Assembly: GCA_928212115.1 (NCBI GenBank)
Contig: CAKMRJ010005634.1
Span: 183,470,394 to 183,534,393 of the forward strand
Source: Lactuca virosa
Taxonomy: Eukaryota; Streptophyta; Magnoliopsida; Asterales; Asteraceae
Length of the DNA stretch: 64,000 nt
Direction of reading: 5' to 3'
Positions 20,247 through 31,425 of the stretch are shown piece after piece. The notes below the pieces were generated by a model, which saw only the letters and a list, made by a program, of their open reading frames with translations, did no database searches and was not told where the DNA came from. A program made the translations under genes and the position numbers. The first letter of the stretch is position 1. Each line of letters opens with the position of its first letter.

Positions 20247-21885
20247 GGTCCTTGATACCGGTTGTGGTATTCATATCTATTCTGATTTGCAGGGACTAAG
20301 AAGAAGTGAGAATGTGGAGCATGGAAGAATAAACTTAATCATGGGGAATAGGAAAGCTTTACCTGTCACCAAGATTGGAGTTTATACTTTATCGCTAAGT
20401 AGTGGGTTTAGTTTAGATTTGAATAAATGTTGTTATTCGCCAGAAATGGCAAGAAATATTATTTCCTTTCATGCATTGTATAAACAAGGTTTCACCTTTT
20501 CATTTGATAATGAAGTTGGTTCAATTAATGCTTTCTTTAATAATGTTCTTTATTTTAAAGCATTACCTTGTGATGGTGTGTATGAAACTGTATATGTGGT
20601 TGATAACTTAGGAAATAATGTATTGTGTATTGATTCTGTTAATGATAATAACTTGGATAAAGCATCATTATGGCATTGTCGTCTTGGACATATAAGCAAG
20701 AAACGCATAGGCCAACTCCAAAAGGATGGAGTATTGGAGTCATTTGACCTAAAGTCAGATGATAGTTGCGAATCATGCTTACTTGGAAAAATGACAAATT
20801 CACCCTTCACAGGCTCTTGTGAGAGGGGTGAAGGTTTGTTGGATCTTATACACACGGATGTGTGTGGGCATGCCACAAGGGATGCGAATCGTTATTATTT
20901 GACTTTTGCTGATGATTACAGTAGATATGGATATGTCTACTTAATCAAGCATAAGTCAGAGACTTTTGAGAGGTTTAAAGAGTTTAAACAGGAAGTCAAG
21001 AATCAATTGGGCAGGAACATTAAGATGCTTCGATCCGATCGAGGTGGTGAGTATCTTAGTTCAGAGTTCCTCGACTATCTTAGGGAATGTGGGATTGTCT
21101 CACAATTGACACCTCCCAGGACACCGCAGTTGAATGGTGTAGCTGAGAGGCGTAATCGAACCTTGTTGGATATGGTTCGTTCCATGATGAGTCGAGCTTC
21201 GCTACCAATCTCATTTTGGGGGTATGCCTTAGAGACTGCCGCCCATATCCTTAATCTAGTTCCCACAAAGAAAGTTGTCAAAACTCCTCATGAGATGTGG
21301 ACTGGTAAAGTACCCAAACTAGACCACATTAAGATTTGGGGTTGCGAGGCTTTCGTGAGACGCGAGACTCATGATAAGCTCGAACCTCGAAGTGAGAGGT
21401 GTATTTTCATCGGCTACCCACAGAAATCCTTTGGTTACCTCTTCTACAGACCTAGTGAGAATGTGGTCTTTGTAGCTAGGAGGGCTTTCTTTCGAGAGAG
21501 AGAGTTCATAAGCCAAGGAGACAGTGGGAGGCAAGTTGACCTTGAAGAAATTCAAGAGTCAAGTGGTGAAGGAACTTCAAACCCTAGCACTCAACTTGAG
21601 GAGGAAACTTCTGTTGAGCCAATTGACAAGTCTGTACCTCTGAGGCGTTCCACAAGGGTTAGGAATGCACCTGAGCATTACTATGGATTCCATATTACTG
21701 CGGAAGGTGATACACTTATCAGTGATGAGACACTGATAGGTCTGGATGAACCTAACAGTTACGCAGAAGCCATGGCAGGCCCTGAGTCAGCCAAGTGGAA
21801 AGAGGCAATGGACAGCGAGATACAGTCCATGTATGACATCAAGTTTGGAACTTGGTTGAGAATGTACCAGGTCGTAAGACTGTAG
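20236..21885 (+). pseudogene. C2 protease and integrase
   Basis: Protease motif VLDTGCGIHIYSDLQ is near the start. The integrase zinc finger WHCRLGHISKKR...CESCLLGK follows, then a DDE core with Asp in HTDVCG, Asp in RSDRGGEYL and Glu in NGVAERRNRT, all present. GYPQKSFGY and a serine-rich linker lead toward RT. The frame overlaps gag from about 20173 in another phase and breaks at 21885. Integrase inserts the cDNA into the genome. Confidence 0.93.
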
Positions 21886-23329
21886 GGTGCAAATGGATCT
21901 TCAAGAAGAAGACCGACATGGATGGTAATGTACACACTTATAAGGCACGACTGGTTGCAAAGGGTTTCTCACAAACTCCGGGAGTTGATTATGATGAGAC
22001 CTTTTCTCCAGTGGCCAAGATTAAGTCTATTAGGGTTCTGTTAGCCATAGCCGCATTTCATACTATGAAATATGGCAAATGGATGTCAAAACCGCTTTCC
22101 TTAATGGAAAGTTGGCTGAGGATGTTTACATGAGTCAGCCAGAGGGTTTTGTCAACACAGAGTACCCTAATAGAGTGTGTAAGCTTGAGAAATCCATTTA
22201 TGGGTTAAAGCAAGCACCTCGCAAATGGAATCTTTGCTTTGATGAGAAAGTCAAGGAATTTGGCTTTTCTAGGAGTGAAGATGAATCTTGTGTATATGTC
22301 AAGGCTAGTGGGAGTATAGTTAGCTTTTTGGTATTGTATGTGGATGACATACTACTCATAGGAAATGACATCCCAACTCTGCAGGAAGTTAAGTCCTGGC
22401 TTGGGAAGTGTTTCTCTATGAAGGACCTAGGAGAAGCTGCCTATATTGTAGGGATAAGGATCCTAAGAGACCGGATTAAAAGACTAATTAGACTTAGTCA
22501 GAGTACTTACTTGGATAAGGTGTTGAAGAGATTCGGCATGCAGGACTCGAAGAAAGGAGAGTTACCCATCCAGAGTAATGCCAGATTGAGTAAGACACAA
22601 AGCCCTAGTACTGAGTCTGAGATAGCAGAAATGAGTCGAATACCTTATGCTTCGGCTGTAGGATCAATCATGTATGATATGACGTGTACTCGACCTGATG
22701 TAGCCTTTTCTTTGAGCATGGTTAGCAGGTATCAGGGGAACCCTGGCAAGGCACACTGGATTGCGATAAAGAATATCCTCAAGTACCTACGGAGGACTAA
22801 GGACTGGGTCCTTACCCTCGGTGGGAGTGAAGACTTGAGAGTTGTAGGGTATAGTGATGCTAGCTTTCAGACTGATAGGGATAATTTCCGCTCTCAGTCA
22901 GGCTGGGTCTTTACCTTAAATGGAGGAGCAATTTCTTGGAAGAGTTCCAAGCAAGAGACAGTGGCTGATTCAACTTGCGAATCAGAGTATATAGCAGCTA
23001 GCGAGGCAGCAAAGGAGGCGATATGGCTGAAGAACTTCATTGGAGACCTTGGAGTTGTACCAGCTATTAAAGAGCCAATGGAAATTTTCTGTGATAGTGA
23101 AAGTGCAGTTGCCTTAGCCAAGGAACCAAGGGATCACGGGAGATCCAGACACATCGACAGAAAATACCATTTCATCAGACATCGAATAGAAGAAGGACTC
23201 CTCGTGGCAAAGAGGGTATCATCGGATGAGAATCCAGCAGATCCCCTCACGAAGGGACTGACTCGGGTTAAGCATCTCCAGCATGCTCGGAGCATAGGGC
23301 TGAAGGATGATATTAGATTTAGTAGTTAG
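21852..23329 (+). pseudogene. C2 reverse transcriptase and RNase H
   Basis: RT starts in 21852-22133 (GCKWIFKKKTDMDGNVHTYK, then ARLVAKGF) and continues after a frameshift near 22080 with MDVKTAFLNGKL, IYGLKQAPRKWN and the catalytic YVDDILLIGND. RNase H has GYSDASFQTD, SWKSSKQETVADSTCESEY and FCDSESAVALAKEP, and ends near NPADPLTKGL. The order PR-IN-RT-RH is typical of Ty1/copia. All catalytic motifs remain, but two frameshifts break the polyprotein. Confidence 0.93.
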
Positions 23330-24153
23330 ATAACCTTGAAATTTGTAAAGTGTAATTGACTTTAGATGATGAATAAAAGGTGTTTTATTTATGAGTAAAG
23401 TGTTGATATCTCTTGTCGATCGTTTACTATATTTCTTTTGCATGTTTTGACTTCCAGAATAATTATGTTTGGTATATCATATTATTCGAACCTCCACAGT
23501 CGGTCATATGTCGGAAGTAGGTATGAATCAAGACTGTCATGATTGGTTGCAGAGGTCTAAGTTGTTGGATATGGCTACAACACTCATGAGTGCTCATAAG
23601 TTCTGAGCATTGGACTCAACCCACGCTTACTGGAATCACTTCATGGAATTTATCTCGAGTGATCGTGAGACGGTAATATCATATAAGTCTTCAAACCTAG
23701 AGATATGATTTGTTACTTATGAGTTGGTTATGCATTGATTGTACGTTAACGTATTGGTAACTCGATGTTATAAAACGTGCTTTTGTGTATAATTCAATGA
23801 GTGGTAGAACAAACATATGAGTCGAAGTTTATATGTTCCTTCTTGGATTAGAAGCTGATATTTGGGCCCCTCGATGATTTTGTTTTGACCTATGTACCGG
23901 GCCCGGTCAGAACTAAGTTGATGTGTTCAATTAAGTTCTTTGCCAAACAAATCGGAAATCGGGAAACAAACTGCTGGACAATAAGTAAGACATTGTTCCA
24001 TGTATTTGTCCGGCTGATATCTAGAACAGAGGATTATATGATCACTTATCTTAAATGGCGTATCATCATCTTCTCAGTTCCGAGAGACCTTGAAAGAGCT
24101 ACGATTTCCGATCGGTTCCTGAAGTATTGTAGTTATAGTTATTAGACTTATCC
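23330..24153 (+). other. C2 3' UTR conserved with C1
   Basis: ACCGGGCCCGGT (23896-23907) is a perfect palindrome, and GAACTAAGTTGA pairs with TCAATTAAGTTC (23910-23938). The homologous C1 positions have other palindromes (see 6635 and 6650). Downstream words such as 'aaatcgggaaac' match C1. Confidence 0.7.
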
Positions 24154-24163
24154 AAGTGGGAGA
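24154..24163 (+). other. C2 polypurine tract
   Basis: AAGTGGGAGA, one base before the 3' LTR. Confidence 0.9.
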
Positions 24164-24164
24164 C

Positions 24165-24939
24165 TGTTGGATAAGGTGTCTAAGTCCATAACTATTTCTG
24201 GTATGTACTTGACCTGACCCGGCATGGTCCATTTGGGTTGCATGGCACCATGCAATTGGATAAACTAAAATGAGAGAAATAACACTTATGGTTTATTAAT
24301 ATATTATAAGTTTTAATATATTAATAATATTATTTAATTAGTTTGATCAAGAATTAATTTAGAATTAATTAAGTGATCAAAAGATAACTAATTAAATATA
24401 TGAGTAGATTATGTAAATCTTCCATATCTTATATAGTGGGCTAAGAGGCTCCATGGATTATCAAGTTGGGTTCCACCCATAGGATGCTCCATGGATGCTC
24501 CATGGGAGTTACAAACCCATGGGTCATGGAAATGAAGAGTCATGACACATTAGGGTTTACATTTGTGTAACCCTAGATGTGTCAACACTATATAAGAAAC
24601 CCATTCTCCACCAAAATAGGCGACACTAAGAAACAAGAGGGCTAAAGCCGATTTTGCAAGTGTAAGATTCTCTCAAAGTTTACTCCTTTGCATTTGGTGT
24701 TGTGTGAAGCATTTGAGGCATCACACTTGGGGTGCTAGGCTCACAAGGTTTCAAGGATCATAATCAACAACAAGGTAAGTTATTCTATCTTTCATTCAAG
24801 TTAAAAATGTTCCCCATGTATGCTAGATAGGAATATAACCTTGGAATTCAACTTTCCATGATTATTAGACAAACATAGATCCAAGGTTATTAGGGTTGCA
24901 TGTACACTTAGGAAGTGTTAGAATGCTCAAAACCCATCA
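24165..24939 (+). repeat. C2 3' LTR
   Basis: 775 bp, TGTTGGATAAGGTG to CCCATCA. Telobox palindrome at about 24549-24577, TATA box TATATAAG at 24589-24596. Differs from the 5' LTR at scattered bases. Confidence 0.93.
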
Positions 24940-25600
24940 ATTTCCCCCAAAGAACTCATCTCGAACCGCTTTTTCATGACGTCCTCAAACTCCATGCATA
25001 GCTGATGACTCGTCGACCCGAAAATGATGTCGTCCACATAGATTTGAACAAGAATTTGATCTGGACCGACATGCTTGATGAATAGGGTTAGATCAATAGT
25101 GCCGCGTGAGTAGCCATGATTGAGCAAGTGCTGTGCTAGGGTAGCATACCAGGCCCTAGGAGCTTGATGCAGCCCATACAAAGCCTTGTCTAACTTGTAG
25201 ACATGGTTGGGAAGTTTTGAGTTAACAAACCCAGGAGGTTGGTCAACATAAATCTCCTCCTTCACCTTGCCGTACAAGAAAGCCGTCTTGACGTCCATTT
25301 GGTATACGGTGAAGTTCATGTAGGAAGCATAGGCGAGGAAGATACAGATAGCCTCCAAGCGCGCCACCGGAGCATAGACTTCTGTATAATCAAGACCCTC
25401 AATTTGCCTGAACCCACGGACTACCAATCTCGCCTTATTACGGACAATGACACCCGAATCGTCTTGCTTGTTACAAAACACCCATCTGGTGTCGAGAGAT
25501 TTCTTGCCTCTAGGCAACTCCACCAAACTTCCAAACCCCGAGCTTCTCGAATTGATTGAGCTCGTCATGCATGGCATCCACCCAGCTGGGCTCATTCAAA
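24940..25600 (-). pseudogene. S2 reverse transcriptase, cut by C2
   Basis: Contains LDTRWVFCNKQDDSG, ARLVVRGFRQ, MDVKTAFLYGKV, LYGLHQAPRAWY and catalytic YVDDIIFGST (a SIRE-type variant). It ends at KKRFEMSSLGE where the C2 LTR begins. A frameshift near 25550 separates it from the upstream linker. Confidence 0.92.
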
Positions 25601-27335
25601 GCCATTTCGACGTTCTTGGGCTTTATTTGAGAAATGAAGCAAGAATAGAGACATGTGTTGACATCTCCACTCCGGCTTCTCGTTTTAACTCCGTCGTCCA
25701 GCTGGCCAATAACGTTCTCTATCGGATGATCGCGCTGTATGCGAGAGGGGATTTCGTGACTGATGTCATTGAGTGAAACGGGAAGAGTATGAATATTAAC
25801 AGCTCCTTCATGTGCTGAAGAATCCACGGTAGATGTACCAGCTTCGTTTGGTGGATTTACTACAAACTCATCAACGATTTGATTGGGAAAGAGAAGGTCC
25901 ATCAGATTCTGAGTGACAGCGGAAGCATCTTGGTTCATGAACTCTCTTTCGACCGGAGTTAGAGGAGTAGCATCAACATCTGGAGCAGATTGTTGTGTTG
26001 AGGACTCAGGAGAAGCAATTGGAACAGTAGACTCCACCGAAGGATCAGTAGCAGAAACCAATGGTGGTCTGTAGACAACCTCTCATCTTCGTCTTCAATA
26101 ATAGTCTTCGAGCAAGAGGTAGACCCAGCTTGGTTATTAGACGACACACAAAAAGATTTGAATAGCGATGTGTAGTCAAATAGCCAATCCGGACCCACCC
26201 CAGCGTCCGTTTCATTCTCTTCAAGCCAGAGAACATCAAAAGACTCCACTATTTGTTTCGTCTTCTTGTTGTATACCCGGTAAGCAGTACGAGCAGCATA
26301 ACCGACAAAGTAACAATCATCGGTTTTTTCATTGAATTTTGGGTTGGATTCCAAGTGGAGAAGGGTGCAAGGGCAGCCAAATACTCGAAAATGACTAACA
26401 GATGGCTTGTGTCCATAGAGAAGTTCATATGGTGTTTTCATCTGGGCTTTGTTGATCAGGACACGATTTTGTACGTAGCACGCAGTGTTGATCGCCTCCG
26501 CCCAAAAGAAAACTGGAAGTTTAGAATCACAAAGCATCGTCCTTGCTGTGTCTTGTAGTGTCCGATTCCTCCGCTCAGCAACACCATTTTGTTATGGTGT
26601 CCGAACTGAACTATACTGACGCACAATACCCTTCTCTGCACAAAAATGATCAAGAACAGTGTTCTTGAACTCTGTTCCATTATCTGTGCGTAGCGCTTTC
26701 ACTCAGTGGTTGGTTTGGTTCTCGATCATCACAATGAACTTCTTGATGAGGTCAGCGATCCCAGCTTTGTTGGACAGAAAGAAGACCCACGTGAAACGAG
26801 AGAAATCATCTATCACAACGAGACAATACGAATTTCGGTTGATGCTGAGAACGTTGACCGGACCAAACAAGTCCATGTGCAACAACTGGAGCACCTGATT
26901 GATGGAGTTGACCTGCTTTGGCAGATGTGGTTTCCGATGGTGTTTGCCTTGAGTGCAGGAAACACATTTTTCAAAAGTAATAAAATCTATGACATGCAGA
27001 CCGCGTACCATTTCGTTCTTAGCAAGCCGGTTCAGGTTCTTTGCATTTGCATGGCCAAGTCGACGATGCCACAACATTGCGTTTTGTTCTGAGACTCTAG
27101 AAAAGAGACAAGTGACTTCATTGGGTACATTATTGTTCATGTCGATAATATAGGCATTCCCATCCCGCTTAGATTTGACGAGAATCCACTCCTCCGGAAT
27201 GACAATGCAGGGATTTAAGATTAGACATTCTTTATCGGTGAAGTGTGTTGAGAAACCTTTGTCACAGATTTGATAAATGCTCAGCAGACTGTGCTTAAGC
27301 TCAGGAGCATAGTTGACATTCTCAAAACTGAGCAC
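25600..27335 (-). pseudogene. S2 integrase and IN-RT linker
   Basis: Zinc finger WHRRLGHANAKNL...CVSCTQGKH, Asp in LLHMDLFGP, Asp in RTDNGTEF and Glu in NGVAERRNRT. There is a stop just before QNGVAER and frame changes near 26540-26700. After FGCPCTLLHLESNPKF the acidic and Ser-rich linker runs to 25600. The DDE residues survive although the frame is broken. Confidence 0.9.
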
Positions 27336-27545
27336 TCCGTTCGTTACCGTTCCTTTCTGCGTTATCTTTCCGCCTTCTCCGCCCTCAAAGGAGACATATC
27401 CCCCATTAAATGTTTGAATGTCGTGCAGTTGGGAGATATCTCATGTCATGTGCCGGGAGCAGCCGCTGTCGACATACCAGGGTCTGACGACATTCCTCCG
27501 CAACTGTCCCTGCACGATGAGTGGAATCATTTAGATTTGGGGACC
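27336..27545 (-). pseudogene. S2 protease
   Basis: WYVDSGCSRHMT followed by a stop, then DISQLHD. The catalytic DSG is intact. Confidence 0.8.
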
Positions 27546-28987
27546 TAGGTCATTACAGTCCTGGGTTGACCCTTAACTTTCACAGATTCATTTTTCAATT
27601 TTTCCTTTGATTTTTCTTTTTCAACAGATGCAGAGGAGGATGATGACTGATCAAATTTTATTTTTGGCAACCATTGAAAATTAGGTTTTGAAATAGCTTT
27701 CTTCTCAGTTTGCTTTGAGCCGGTGGATTTTCTACTCGAAGAGTTTGAACATCCAGACCTACTCTTTGACGAAATCGACTTTGGCTTAGCTTGGTTCGAT
27801 TTTGGCAAACTGTTTGTGAATTTATTGAAAGCATGTTTGTTCTTTTGAAAACTTGCCATTTTCTTGTTTTGATTTGTTTTCCAGTCATCATCTCGAGAGC
27901 GAGTTCTGGAGGATCTTCTAATTAAAGATCATCCTCTAGACTCATTCTCTCCTCTTTTAGACATGTGATGCACAAACATCCGGTTTAGACAATTTCTGGC
28001 AATATGACCAGCAGTACCACAGTTGAAACAAATTTGTTTATTATCATTGGAAATGGTACTGCTCTTGTCAGATTTCTTGCGTTTATTATCATTTCTAACA
28101 TTTTCACATTTGCAAGAACAAGCACAAGATTGTGAAGCAAACGTAGGAGATGTAGAAGCACTTGAATCAGTTTTAGCAACTCTATCAGAAACAACATCAA
28201 TATTTTCAATTTTATCATTCTGAAATACCACACCACCAGAAACAAAGACATTAGTGTTTGAATTTAACACAAAATCATCACAAAATTCAACACCAGATTT
28301 AGACACAGAGTTATTCGACTCAGACTTTTCAGCTTCTGGCTCCCCCTGAACTACTGACATATCTGCACTTGAGGTAGAAATGTTAGTATCCAAAATTTTA
28401 TCATTTGAGCAAGTTGATTGTTCATAAGCAGGCTTTCCATAAACTAAGAAAGGTTCTCTATCAATCTCATCTTGAGATAGAGGAATGACATTATAGGTAT
28501 GATTGAATGGAGGAGGGACACTCTCAAAACCTAATCCTACTTTCTTTTGGTTTCCACAAGTAATTTCCTTCCACTGCATCTGTCCCTCTATCATTTTTGC
28601 AACTACTTCACTTGACCCATCGAATTTGTTAAAAATAAATTCAGTATTTTCAAGACGATTTTTCAATGAATCAAGTTCAGCGGTCACAGCAGCAAATTTT
28701 CTTTTGAGATGATAATAGTTTTCGCATTTGTTGCTGTAATCCTCTTATAGTTTCTTAAAGTCCTTTGTTTTATTATCTAATTGTGTTTTTAAAGTCTTTT
28801 GATTTTTCCTAAGTGTGTAACCTTCATACTTAAGGTCCTCGTTCTCTCTCTTGATTAACTCAATTTGGTGACGCAAAAATTTAATTGTTTTAATGCAAGT
28901 TTGAGAACAAGAAACTTCATTGACCGGAATGTTTGAGGAACTCATTTTTATCAAAAATGCCCTTTGACTATAAACCTCAAAAGTCAA
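27546..28987 (-). pseudogene. S2 Gag, C-terminal half
   Basis: Starts at 28987 or at the internal MSSSNIPVNEVS (28945). A coiled coil (IELIKRENEDLKYEGYTLRK and TAELDSLKNRLENTEF) is broken by a stop near 28745. Then come a low-complexity Ser/Asp region, a zinc knuckle CFNCGTAGHIARNC, and a basic Ser/Lys tail before protease. The UBN2-type capsid domain expected upstream in SIRE Gag is absent. Confidence 0.85.
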
Positions 28988-29145
28988 CCTTAAACGTCAA
29001 ATTTGAAAAGTCAAGCCAAAAATCTAAATTTGAAAATTTAAAAGTTAAACGAAAAAGTCAAAGTTTAAAGTCAAAGATCAAACTTGGAAGTCAAGACAAA
29101 ATTTAAGGTCAAAAGTCAAAATAAAAGTCAAAAATTAAAAACTAA
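28975..29145. repeat. AAAGTCAA low-complexity tandem repeat
   Basis: Many imperfect 8-10 bp units such as AAAGTCAA. Probable S2 leader. Copy 2 at 36475-36640. Confidence 0.8.
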
Positions 29146-29277
29146 ATTTGTTGGTTGAAAATGTAATTTAAAAATGAAAGGAATTGCTTTTTGGGGTTAA
29201 AAGTGACAATATTGCGAAAATAAGGCAGCAAAGGATCAATATTTCAATTAAACTTCAAAGGCTTGTACCATCCATCA

Positions 29278-29372
29278 ATGTGGATCAGATGGTAAGACGC
29301 TGATTGTGTAGGGAGGAGACCTAGGTTCGATCCCTGGCACATCCAAAAATCCCCCCCCCCCTTTTTTTTAAT
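29278..29372 (+). repeat. tRNA-like / SINE head
   Basis: A-box-like GATGGTAAGACGC and a perfect B box GGTTCGATCCC (29324-29334), about 30 bases apart, then CACATCCA, a C-run and a T-run. The T arm folds (CTAGG/CCTGG here; CCAGG/CCTGG in the copy at 36823-36839), but the 5' acceptor half does not pair, so this is more likely a SINE-type Pol III head than a tRNA gene. Confidence 0.5.
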
Positions 29373-29384
29373 TGTACGATGCGA

Positions 29385-29613
29385 GGTTGCTGAGTGCGAA
29401 GACCGCTGCGAAGCGAGCCGCACACGTCCGAACCGCACACTCCGAGCCGCACACCGAGTCGTACACTCCGAGGCCGCACACTCGCAGCCGTACACCTGAC
29501 CGTACACTCCGAGGCCGCACACTCCGAGCCGTACACCTGACCGCACACGTTCAAACGTACACCTTCAAGAGCTCAACCACACACCTTCAAAGTCCAACCG
29601 CACAACTTCAAAG
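29385..29613. repeat. CG-rich tandem repeat
   Basis: About fifteen units of CCGCACACTCCGAG, CCGTACACCTGA and similar, degrading into CACACCTTCAAAGTCCAACC. Duplicated at 36895-37113. Long frames here are repeat-driven. Confidence 0.85.
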
Positions 29614-29808
29614 TGTTGGATTAATGTCTAAGTCCATAACCATATTTGGTATGTACTTGACCCGACCCGGCATGGTCCATTTGGGTTGCACTTCACCGGC
29701 ACATTTATATGGATAGTCTTTTGAGAATAGTATATTTATGATTTATATTAATATATTATAAGTTCTAATATATTAATATGGAATCATATTATTTAATTAG
29801 TATTGATC
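29614..29808 (+). repeat. C1 5' LTR fragment (195 bp)
   Basis: Starts TGTTGGATTAATG at the same CAAAG site as C1b and ends abruptly at 'attgatcaa', where A1 PBS sequence begins. Confidence 0.92.
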
Positions 29809-29828
29809 AAGGCAACGGCGCCAAAATT

Positions 29829-31410
29829 TGCTGGTTGTCGAGGCCAACAAAAATATATAACCCTAAATCTTTTACACTAAAATAGTGTATAGTGGTAAAG
29901 GGTTCGAATCCACGGAGATTGGTTCAATTTATAACTCCATGAAAAAAATCTCTTTGTAAAAATACTTGTAAAATGACAATAAATTAAAAATGGGGGGTTT
30001 GGTCTTTTGAAACACTTGAAATAAACTAGAATTAAACTAAGATTTAAACAAACAATTTCAACAAAAATAAGAGTTTGATGTAAAATCAATAAGAGAATGA
30101 TGGTTCACTTAAGGTTCCTCACTTTGACTTTTGATGAACATATCATTAGAATCCAATGGTACAATACTTGTTTTAAATCCTTAATTTGGCTATAGTAATC
30201 CAAGAAGCTTGAGATTACCTAGACTTTTCTTAGTTGTTAAAATGGTTAGAGAAGCTCATAACAATTTCCTTAGTGAAAGTCACAATTTCCATTAAGCATG
30301 TAATTAGTGAAAGTCAACTAGCATTAAGAACCAAAAAGTCACCAAATCCAAGAGGGGTCAAATGCTTTCACCACCATGTTGGAGGAAATGTTTTTATGAT
30401 TGTGCGAAGCAAAAACAACACAAAAATCATTTGTTGCTTGCTAATTTGAAGATCCTTTACTTAATCAAGAAATTAGCCAACTAATCACCACAAACACATT
30501 TAAACTCATGAACTAAAACATACAAGTAGTGATAAGATGTTAAAACACAAAACATTCCCATAAAGATTTAAGAACATGTTCATGGATTCTTCAACATTTA
30601 ACGAAAGTTCAAAGGATTCAACAAAAGTCAACCAAGATTAGTGTAGCCAAGCATGGCTAAACTCAAAGAAATAAAGTTAGAGAAGATTGTACCAAACATT
30701 TAGCAAGAATTAAGAGATGAAATGGTGAAGTTCTTGAGCGTTCTTGGCCTTCAAAATGCTCCCAAACTCCAGAGAGAAAGCCTCCAAATCGGATGTCAAA
30801 GATAAGGCTAAAGAGGCACACCAACCTTCCCAATATAGAGCTCTAGACAAAATCTCGAATTTGCCCTTGTCAGGATTCCACGCGGGCCGCGGGGAATCTT
30901 ACGCGGGCCGCGTTACTATTATGGAGTTTTTGGGCTTCTTCAAGTTTTGGGCCCCCACAGCTATTCAATTGGCCCAGTTCGAGTCCGATCAGCTTCTAGC
31001 CCATTTTTCTTCAAGTTCTCTTCAATTTGAGCCCAATTTGGCTCTCCACATCACTCAAAGCTTTCGCAAACTCCCCAATCATCGATCTTGCACACTCAAG
31101 AATTCTCCCGTGCCTTTCAAATTTAAAGTTTAATTCTTCCAACTCTTCAAATAATTGACAATCCCACTCCATGCATCACCTCTATAGCCATCAAGCCTAA
31201 AATCCTCGTTGTCCTCCAAGTCCAATTGCTTTCCAAAAGATCCCGCTCCGCTAGTCTCCTTAAAATCTGTAATTAAGCTCACGAAACTCGAAAGAACCCG
31301 AAAGTGGTCATAAAATAACAAAAAGGAAAATATGCATGGAAATTATCTAAATTGTGAATGAAATATGCTAAAATAAACTATAAAAAGAAGTAAATAAAAT
31401 GAAGCTATCA
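29829..31410 (-). repeat. A1 LTR, left
   Basis: 1582 bp, TG to CA, about the same as 34774-36324. On its left lies the PBS (GGCAACGGCGCCA, 29811-29823) and on its right the PPT, so it has a 5' neighbour and a 3' neighbour at once. It has two CGCGGGCCGCG units where the right LTR has one. Confidence 0.88.
30828..30913 (-). promoter_or_regulatory. A1 LTR TATA box and CG palindromes
   Basis: 'cccaatatagagc' gives TATATT in minus sense. Upstream are CGCGGGCCGCG (30880-30890) and ACGCGGGCCGCGT (30901-30913). In the right LTR only one copy is found, near 35816. Confidence 0.6.
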
Positions 31411-31425
31411 AATCACCCCAAGCTT
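31411..31425 (-). other. A1 polypurine tract
   Basis: 'aatcaccccaagctt' reads AAGCTTGGGGTGATT in element sense, next to the LTR start TGATAGCTTC. Confidence 0.8.

Larger units (their letters stand above)
17092..24939 (+). mobile_element. C2: Ty1/copia element, nearly full length
   Basis: LTR, PBS, 1.4-kb leader, gag, protease, integrase, RT and RNase H, 3' UTR, PPT and LTR, all on the plus strand. The right LTR abuts RT sequence of S2. The left flank is not RT and the left LTR lacks about 25 terminal bases, so a deletion removed the left junction. Coding is interrupted by three frameshifts. It is the only element here related to C1 that has recognisable pol. Confidence 0.93.
24940..29220 (-). 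mobile_element. S2: SIRE-like copia element, truncated
   Basis: In minus sense: leader repeats, gag C-terminal half, protease, integrase and RT up to the C2 insertion. RNase H is lost at the C2 left junction. The N-terminal half of Gag and the 5' LTR are not found at the right side. The SIRE-like LTR at 15961-16411 may be its 3' LTR. Confidence 0.8.
28827..29613. repeat. Segmental duplication, copy 1
   Basis: From ATACTTAAGG in S2 gag to the C1 insertion point, repeated nearly identically at 36325-37113. Copy 1 has no A1 insertion at ATACT. Confidence 0.9.

Noticed and set aside
29284..29346. A true tRNA gene
   Set aside because: T arm and B box are good, but the 5' acceptor strand and D stem do not pair.
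30744..31133. 129-aa frame, with a relative at 35730-36047
   Set aside because: Lies within the A1 LTR on the antisense strand; its similarity is that of two LTRs of one element.
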